Below, piece after piece: positions 59,153 through 64,000 of a stretch of 64,000 bases of DNA. A program made the position numbers and the translations under genes. The stretch's first letter is position 1, and every line of letters begins with the position of its first letter. This stretch comes from Bacteroidia bacterium (GTDB lineage Bacteria; Bacteroidota; Bacteroidia; Chitinophagales; Chitinophagaceae), in contig JAUHYD010000005.1 in NCBI GenBank assembly GCA_030426665.1, positions 1-64,000 on the forward strand. The letters run 5' to 3'. Under the pieces are notes generated by a model, which saw only the letters and a list, made by a program, of their open reading frames with translations, had not been told where the DNA came from and made no database searches.

Positions 59153-59256
59153 CAGGCGTGCAAGATACAAAATCTAAGGCGTCGCAACTCCGAGGCAGCA
59201 AACTTTGAAAAAAACATAACTGCCTTTAGTTAAATAAACAGATGATATAATTGTTG

Positions 59257-59264
59257 TAGTTTTG
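59257..59264 (+). promoter_or_regulatory. Candidate -7 element (TAGTTTTG)
   Basis: Full TAnnTTTG match 46 nt ahead of the ATG at 59303. It may drive the run of three same-strand genes up to 61235. Confidence 0.45.
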
Positions 59265-59302
59265 CTTAAGAATTTGAAATCTAGAATTTTAACCGGAATC
59301 AA

Positions 59303-59896
59303 ATGTTGTTCAATATGAAATTGATTAAGCTATTACTCGTTGCTCTTATCTTTCCTTTTATCACAAATGCTCAGGAAGTACTGGTAAGAGAAGGAAATGA
59401 AAAAATGGGCAAAACAAAACTTTGGTGCTTCAGCGCTACCTACCCCTACGATAAAAGTATCACCATAGACATCATGGAAAAAAACATCGCTGACGCAAAT
59501 ATGAAACGTAGCTCCCGCAAAAAGGGCTTTTCTATTTATCGCGGAGTTACCTGGCAAACTATCAGCAACAAGAAGGGTGACTATTACTACAAGATTAGAA
59601 GTAAGAAAGGGAAAACAACCGTATACCTATGTGCGTCTTCAGGGTATGACAACTACGTAACTACAAAAACCGACCCGGAAACAGCCGGAAGCATCGTTCG
59701 TTACTTTCAAAAAATGGACGGGCAAATAAAAACAGCTATCGCCATCAAGGAAAAAGAAAAAGAACTACTTGAGATATCTGAGAAAAACGCGGAAATTAAA
59801 AAACAGCTTGACAAGACAAAGGAAAACGAGGCACAAAAAACAAAGGAAATAGAAAACCTAAAAAAACAACAGGCAGCTCCTCCGGCGGTAAAATAA
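59303..59896 (+). CDS. Exported protein with C-terminal coiled coil, unknown function
   Basis: The 197-aa frame starts at ATG 59303; an in-frame ATG at 59315 would give a slightly tighter signal peptide (KLLLVALIFPFITNAQ). The mature part has a basic, beta-rich domain (about 25-130) with several Lys-Lys pairs. A charged helical tail follows (about 140-190, with KEKEKELLEISEKNAEIKKQ), probably a coiled coil. No family was recognised. It is likely periplasmic. The MerR-like gene begins 43 bp later on the same strand, so a shared transcript is plausible. Confidence 0.75.
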   Translation: MLFNMKLIKLLLVALIFPFITNAQEVLVREGNEKMGKTKLWCFSATYPYDKSITIDIMEKNIADANMKRSSRKKGFSIYRGVTWQTISNKKGDYYYKIRSKKGKTTVYLCASSGYDNYVTTKTDPETAGSIVRYFQKMDGQIKTAIAIKEKEKELLEISEKNAEIKKQLDKTKENEAQKTKEIENLKKQQAAPPAVK

Positions 59897-59939
59897 TTCC
59901 TGCAACAGGATATTACTTGAATTTCGTAATTTTAATCTG

Positions 59940-60614
59940 ATGAGTACACGCATCTTAACCCTCTTTGGAGAAGAAGAAGTTCCGGAACCACAAAAACCGG
60001 AGCCCAAGGTACGTGCAAAAAAAAACACGGATACACCGGCGACAACTGCTCATGAAAAGAAAGAAACAGAAGATGCTTTGACAGTTGAAAAGCAGCAGGA
60101 TACGGTGGCTTCTGAAGCTGCGCCGAAGGTGACTTCAATTCCGCAAGAAGGCATTGCTGCCGCCAAAGTTGAAGCTAAACATCCGGAAGAAAAAGAAGCA
60201 CCTCAGCAGATAATACCATCACCTACTCCTGGAAAAGTAAAAGTCACAAAACCTAAGCCGGTAGTAGACCCTGCAGACATAATACCCGAGGACTGGAAAG
60301 GAAGTAAAACTTACTATACAATAGGAGAAGTTGCTGACTTTTTTAAAGTAAAAACATCACACATCCGCTTCTGGACAAACGAGTTCAAGCTCAAAGTCCG
60401 AACAACAAGAAAAGGCGACAGATTGTATACACCGGAACAAGTAAAAGAGTTAAGGGCAATCTATCATCTGGTTAAGGAAAGAGGGTTTACGCTATCCGGC
60501 GCAAAAACTAAATTAAAGGCGCAAAACAATCGGGATGTTGCTACAGTTGATCTTAAAACTTCTCTGCTGCAGCTCAAAAACAAGCTCGTAAAACTGCGCA
60601 ATCAACTCGTCTGA
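59940..60614 (+). CDS. MerR-family transcriptional regulator with long disordered N-terminus
   Basis: A winged-helix MerR DNA-binding domain lies at about residues 125-195 (YYTIGEVADFFKVKTSHIRFW, then RLYTPEQVKELR and ERGFTLSGAK). MerR regulators normally begin with this domain. Here about 120 residues rich in Lys, Glu, Pro and Ala come first and are probably disordered. Only a short helical segment (about 200-224, LLQLKNKLVKLRN) follows, which could serve for dimerisation; no effector-binding domain is seen. It is cytoplasmic. The target is unknown. Similar N-terminally extended MerR proteins occur in Bacteroidota. Confidence 0.85.
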   Translation: MSTRILTLFGEEEVPEPQKPEPKVRAKKNTDTPATTAHEKKETEDALTVEKQQDTVASEAAPKVTSIPQEGIAAAKVEAKHPEEKEAPQQIIPSPTPGKVKVTKPKPVVDPADIIPEDWKGSKTYYTIGEVADFFKVKTSHIRFWTNEFKLKVRTTRKGDRLYTPEQVKELRAIYHLVKERGFTLSGAKTKLKAQNNRDVATVDLKTSLLQLKNKLVKLRNQLV

Positions 60615-60644
60615 TTCCATTCAATTTATCGCAACCCCACAACA

Positions 60645-61235
60645 ATGAATACACTCACAAAATTTGTAGTAACAGCTGTTGCTGCGCTTAATATTACCGG
60701 TGCTGCAGCACAGCAAAAAAACAACGGAAACGAAACGGTTAAGCAAAAAATGAACACAGATAAACCTGAATTCAAAGTATTCAAAAGCGACGACAACGAG
60801 GAAATTACCTACAAAGGGCTCTTCTCATACCGGGACATGGCGAAGGAACCTTCATTTACTTGGTTGACGCAAGGAATCACTGACTACGAGCCGGATGTAG
60901 CTGTGTTGGATATCCTCAGGAAGAACCTTCGTAACTATCGAATGTTCATTTTTCTCGGCACATGGTGCGAAGACTCTCAAGAGATGATTCCAGAACTATA
61001 TAAAGTGCTATCGAAGGCAAACATCGACTACAAAAACATACAAGTGGTCGGACTGGACCGAGAAAAAACCACCCTCACCGATACAGGCAAAGAGCTGGTT
61101 AGAAAGTATGAGATTTCTTTGTTGCCGACTATTGTCTTAGTAGATAAATCTGGCAATGAAAAAGGCAGAATAACCGAAACAACAACCAACTCTGTTGAAG
61201 AAGACCTGGCAGAAATAATAAATGACGGCAAGTAG
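60645..61235 (+). CDS. Exported thioredoxin-fold protein
   Basis: The 196-aa protein has a signal peptide (about 1-23, ending GAAAQQ) and a thioredoxin-like domain (about 85-190). The active-site region is FLGTWCEDSQ, with a single Cys at 108 and Ser where a second Cys would be expected. A cis-Pro motif SLLPTIV and a Lys-Ser-Gly turn follow in the right places. A monothiol site points to isomerase or thiol-transfer rather than classical disulfide reduction; the role is inferred. It is probably periplasmic. It starts 30 bp after the MerR gene, suggesting co-transcription. Confidence 0.82.
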   Translation: MNTLTKFVVTAVAALNITGAAAQQKNNGNETVKQKMNTDKPEFKVFKSDDNEEITYKGLFSYRDMAKEPSFTWLTQGITDYEPDVAVLDILRKNLRNYRMFIFLGTWCEDSQEMIPELYKVLSKANIDYKNIQVVGLDREKTTLTDTGKELVRKYEISLLPTIVLVDKSGNEKGRITETTTNSVEEDLAEIINDGK

Positions 61236-61357
61236 CCAACGCAAAAAAATTACTATTGATTTATTGCCTTCTGAATTCAAAATCCGGCATTGCAACCGCT
61301 GATAACCGAAAACGTCTTGGACGACAATTATCCGAATAGAACTAAATGCGGTGCTAC

Positions 61358-61389
61358 AAAAAAAGCCTCCGGAGGATTCCGAAGGCTTT
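61358..61389 (-). terminator. Intrinsic terminator of the outer-membrane barrel gene
   Basis: On the minus strand a 12-bp stem (61378-61389 with 61362-61373, one G-U wobble) and a 4-nt loop are followed by a T run (61358-61364). On the plus strand the same position is a C-A mismatch, which favours the minus direction. Confidence 0.85.
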
Positions 61390-61413
61390 CTCAAATTCAA
61401 TATCTTCAAACAA

Positions 61414-62136
61414 CTAAAAACGCCATCTCACACCAACAGTCTGAGGAAAGTGCATCAACTGATAATTTGAATTAGGTGCTGTATAATTCTGTCCGATAGT
61501 ATTCACATTTACATAACGCACAGCCAATTCGGCAGTTACACCAAAACGCGGCACAATGTAATAAATAAAACCGGCCTGCAAACCCAATGTATAACCCATT
61601 CCCGGATTGTAATGATGACCGGACACATATCTGTAGGTAGAATCGTTTGCTTCCTTATATGTACTATACTCTCTTGAACCGTCATTAACCGTTTCAACCA
61701 GACCAGCCATAGCACCGAAGTAAATATTTGCCCGATTAAAGTCCCGGAATGGCGTATAAAAAGGTATCACATGATTCATTTGAACCGATTGATTAAGTGC
61801 ATTCTGAGCCAACAAGAAAGCTACCTTTACCGGTGGTGGCTTATGATTGAATCGCTCGACAATTTCCCATTGCCCAAATGTCTCCCACTTTCTTACACCT
61901 AAATCAACAGAAATCATCCAACGCTCGGTGAAGTAATGGCTTGCACGCAGTGATATGTCTTTCACTATATTGCTACTGGTGCCACTGTACACAGCTGGGG
62001 GACCTACCGGTCTTGTTATTACGCTATAGCCACCATTTACGCCAACCTCCCAGTAATACTCAGGCGGCAGATTCTGCGCAAACATCCCGCCTGCAAATGC
62101 CAAAAGCACGGCAGCGGTTAGCAAAAATGACTTCAT
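61414..62136 (-). CDS. Outer-membrane beta-barrel protein
   Basis: The 240-aa protein has a signal peptide (LLTAAVLLAFAGGMFAQ). Alternating beta strands follow, each with aromatic ends (for example YYWEVGVNGGYSV and GYTLGLQAGFIYYIVP). It ends in Phe (GVRWRF), the usual last residue of outer-membrane barrels. Strand content suggests an 8- to 10-strand barrel of the OmpW/opacity-like type, though the exact family is not certain. The role is unknown, perhaps a small porin or structural protein. It has a strong -7/-33 promoter 30 nt ahead of the ATG and its own terminator, so it forms a single-gene unit. Confidence 0.85.
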   Translation of the reverse strand: MKSFLLTAAVLLAFAGGMFAQNLPPEYYWEVGVNGGYSVITRPVGPPAVYSGTSSNIVKDISLRASHYFTERWMISVDLGVRKWETFGQWEIVERFNHKPPPVKVAFLLAQNALNQSVQMNHVIPFYTPFRDFNRANIYFGAMAGLVETVNDGSREYSTYKEANDSTYRYVSGHHYNPGMGYTLGLQAGFIYYIVPRFGVTAELAVRYVNVNTIGQNYTAPNSNYQLMHFPQTVGVRWRF

Positions 62137-62165
62137 ACTTATGAGTAATTTTTAGAATTAAGAAT

Positions 62166-62193
62166 CAAATCTAAGCAAATTTTTCGCTGCAAA
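62166..62193 (-). promoter_or_regulatory. Predicted promoter of the outer-membrane barrel gene
   Basis: On the minus strand TTTG (62190-62193), a 16-nt spacer and TAGATTTG (62166-62173) match the Bacteroidota -33/-7 layout. The -7 element lies 30 nt ahead of the ATG at 62136. It is the best-formed promoter in the window. Confidence 0.7.
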
Positions 62194-62314
62194 CGAAAGA
62201 TTTGCACCAAAAATCAGAAAACCCACCTATTTGAGTCGCAACAAGATAACTTCAAAAATTGCAGTGATACCATTTTTCGGCATGTTCAAACACAACCTTG
62301 CCGAAAACAATGCA

Positions 62315-62455
62315 TTACCATGCCCTGCCGGCATTCCTGTATTTATACTTTGGTGCAGGCTTATTGTCAGTTATATAATGCTTGGTGCAGGCAGCCAGAT
62401 TGCACAGCAATAACGCTAACCCAATGACTTTCAATATAGCAAATCTCTTTTTCAT
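62315..62455 (-). CDS. Small lipoprotein (46 aa)
   Basis: An ATG at 62455 opens a 46-codon frame that starts MKKRFAILK, continues with a hydrophobic stretch (VIGLALLLCN) and reaches a perfect lipobox LAAC with Cys23. The mature peptide of about 24 residues is basic and Tyr/Lys/Pro-rich (APKYKYRNAGRAW) and ends at a TAA. Tiny lipoproteins like this occur in Chitinophagaceae and are often left unannotated. The signal peptide, lipobox and stop together make chance unlikely, but no homologue was checked and the role is unknown. It is encoded in the same direction as the barrel gene. Confidence 0.65.
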   Translation of the reverse strand: MKKRFAILKVIGLALLLCNLAACTKHYITDNKPAPKYKYRNAGRAW

Positions 62456-62701
62456 CAGATTCAATTTTAATTCAGTTAAGCTGCTATCAGTTTTATTGCT
62501 GATAGCTCTAAGGACAATTCCTGAAGCTTAAAATTAATAAAATCTCAGACTTTACATAAAAACAGTTGTGCACCTTCACACCTTGTTCACTCGATAAAAA
62601 CATTCATTATCATTTCACCACCCATGACTTTACATTACATATCGTTAAATCAAGGACCATTGCCGTTGATTTATGATAAAATCATGTATTTTAGCCCTCA
62701 A
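62456..62701. other. Intergenic region with a hairpin
   Basis: About 245 bp between the small lipoprotein (minus) and the glycosyltransferase (plus). GCTATCAG (62483-62490) and CTGATAGC (62499-62506) form an 8-bp inverted repeat about 28 bp ahead of the lipoprotein start. There is no T-tract. The hairpin may lie in the lipoprotein leader. Confidence 0.45.
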
Positions 62702-63652
62702 ATGCAACCCGACATTTCGATAGTTATCCCGCTGTACAATGAGGAGGAATCCTTACCCGAACTCGTTGAGTGGATAGAGCGAGTGTGTGTAGAAAACAAT
62801 TTCTCGCGCGAAATCATCATGATTGATGATGGCAGCTCCGATAATAGTTGGGAAATCGTAAAGAAACTTTCCACTCAGTTCCCTTCCGTTAAAGGGATTC
62901 GGTTCCAACGCAACTACGGAAAAAGCCCTGCGTTGTACATGGGGTTTAAGGCTGCAGATGGACAGGTGGTAATCACAATGGATGCCGATTTGCAGGACAG
63001 TCCCGATGAGATTCCGGAACTGTACAAAATGGTAAAACAGGACGGCTTTGACCTTGTAAGCGGGTGGAAGAAAGTGCGCTACGACAACGCGCTCACAAAA
63101 AACCTACCCTCCAAATTATATAACGGTGTCAACCGATGGCTGACGGGCATTAAGCTGCACGACATGAACTGCGGACTGAAAGCCTACAACCGAAAAGTGA
63201 TTAAAAGCATTGAGGTATATGGAGAAATGCACCGGTTTATTCCTGTATTGGCAAAACATGCCGGTTTCAAGAAAATTGGAGAGAAAGTAGTGCAACATCG
63301 GGCGCGCAAGTATGGCTCCTCTAAGTTTGGCTGGGAACGGTTTATAAACGGCTTCCTGGATTTACTCTCTATTCAATTCATGAGTCGATTCGGCAAGAAA
63401 CCCATGCACTTTTTCGGGGTTCTGGGAGCACTGACCTTCCTTACAGGTTTTGGCTTTATCACTGAACTTATTATTGATAAATTGCGCTTTGGTGCTAATG
63501 TCGGACTCACCAATAAGCCAGCTTTCTATATTGCGCTTACCTCCATGATTATGGGCACCTTATTCTTCCTGTCAGGCTTTATAGCCGAACTCGTAGTGAG
63601 AAACGCCTCCGACCGTAATCTGTATATTACCGAGGAAGAGGTGGGATGGTAG
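62702..63652 (+). CDS. Family 2 glycosyltransferase with two C-terminal membrane segments
   Basis: The ATG at 62702 is chosen because it starts MQPDISIVIPLYNEEES, the usual beginning of this family; an upstream ATG at 62624 would add 26 unrelated residues. The GT2 core has IDDGSSDNS, the metal-binding DAD at about 94-96 in MDADLQDS, and LHDMNCGLKAYNR. Two hydrophobic segments follow (MHFFGVLGALTFLTGFGFI and IALTSMIMGTLFFLSGFIA). This layout matches GtrB/DPM1-like enzymes that load sugars onto polyprenyl phosphate at the inner membrane for surface glycans. Donor and acceptor sugars are not known. It is not near other glycan genes in this window. Confidence 0.88.
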   Translation: MQPDISIVIPLYNEEESLPELVEWIERVCVENNFSREIIMIDDGSSDNSWEIVKKLSTQFPSVKGIRFQRNYGKSPALYMGFKAADGQVVITMDADLQDSPDEIPELYKMVKQDGFDLVSGWKKVRYDNALTKNLPSKLYNGVNRWLTGIKLHDMNCGLKAYNRKVIKSIEVYGEMHRFIPVLAKHAGFKKIGEKVVQHRARKYGSSKFGWERFINGFLDLLSIQFMSRFGKKPMHFFGVLGALTFLTGFGFITELIIDKLRFGANVGLTNKPAFYIALTSMIMGTLFFLSGFIAELVVRNASDRNLYITEEEVGW

Positions 63653-64000
63653 GTTTTAAATTAGCTCGTTCACTAACTCTTTTGACGAATCGTTGTCGCG
63701 AGTATTAATTGAATTCAGTTGTTACGTCTGTAAGGAAAGGTTTCCCTTCATCATATTTTCCACATGTAAAACAACACTGCAAGAATAATACAAACAGTAA
63801 TATCAAAGGAAAGCAATGCACAATCTTTTTATGCAAAACATGCCGTTAGTTAATGTAAAGTAAATCAAACCCAACCTTAAGACAATATATAGTGTCTTAT
63901 TGAAACATCGACATTAATGCTATTTTGCATAATGTCGCATCTGTTCAATTTACATGTACAGATACAGGGCTTCATCTCAAAAAGACGCTTTCATGAAAAA
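63653..64000. other. Non-coding tail of the window
   Basis: About 350 bp with no gene identified. It holds a short inverted repeat (AAGACA 63879-63884 / TGTCTT 63893-63898). An ATGAAAAA at 63993 could be the first codons of a gene that continues beyond the edge, but too little is visible to call it. Confidence 0.5.

Noticed and set aside
62231-62413. Plus-strand frame of 60 aa
   Set aside because: It starts at TTG and lies antisense to the lipoprotein frame at 62315-62455, which has a signal peptide and lipobox.
63993-64000. Start of a further gene (ATGAAAAA) at the window edge
   Set aside because: Fewer than three codons are visible, so no call can be supported.
1-64000. Mobile elements, phage, toxin-antitoxin or defence systems
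   Set aside because: No transposase, integrase, phage structural, restriction or toxin-like gene was seen, and no terminal inverted repeats flank a gene block.

Overview
The window looks like a chromosomal segment of a Bacteroidota bacterium, most likely from the Chitinophagaceae and its relatives. This rests on three things: type IX secretion (T9SS) sorting domains and a PorP/SprF protein, SprB-type repeats, and TAnnTTTG promoter -7 elements ahead of several genes. The placement is inferred from gene families; no rRNA or tRNA gene is visible.

Layout. (1) 1-9857, minus: the N-terminal 3285 codons of a giant secreted protein whose C-terminus lies outside the window. It has a signal peptide, two glycine-rich modules, two GEVED-containing modules and about 19 tandem repeats of about 89 aa. 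(2) 10528-36366, minus: an 8612-aa surface protein with a signal peptide, PKD/Ig-like domains, about 70 SprB-type repeats, 15 Ig-like (BIG2-like) domains, a six-repeat NHL propeller, 7 more Ig-like domains, one more SprB repeat and a type A T9SS sorting domain. The core is 22 copies of a 675-bp (225-aa) unit with no visible length change. (3) 37319-48341: mostly housekeeping and small genes, namely a DEAD-box RNA helicase, a CHAP amidase, an S41 peptidase, two unknown proteins, an alpha/beta hydrolase, a CBS/DUF3109 pair, a 545-aa T9SS cargo and a thiolase. (4) 48427-57069, minus: a second complete giant protein (about 2517 aa, 25 Ig-like domains, type B gliding-motility C-terminal domain) followed directly by a PorP/SprF-type outer-membrane protein, which resembles the SprB-SprF pairing. 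(5) 57839-63652: MurA with Asp in place of the fosfomycin-target Cys, an exported coiled-coil protein, a MerR-type regulator, a thioredoxin-fold protein, an outer-membrane barrel, a 46-aa lipoprotein and a polyprenol-phosphate-type glycosyltransferase.

How the parts relate. Four proteins are predicted to cross the outer membrane through T9SS, and three of them are very large repeat-built, adhesin-like proteins. They probably serve attachment, gliding or surface binding. The PorP-like protein is the only T9SS-related helper here; the core translocon genes are elsewhere. No mobile element, CRISPR array, phage or defence island was seen. The most unusual features are the higher-order repeat array, its perfect 1278-bp internal duplication, and a cysteine pattern that suggests disulfide links between neighbouring repeats.
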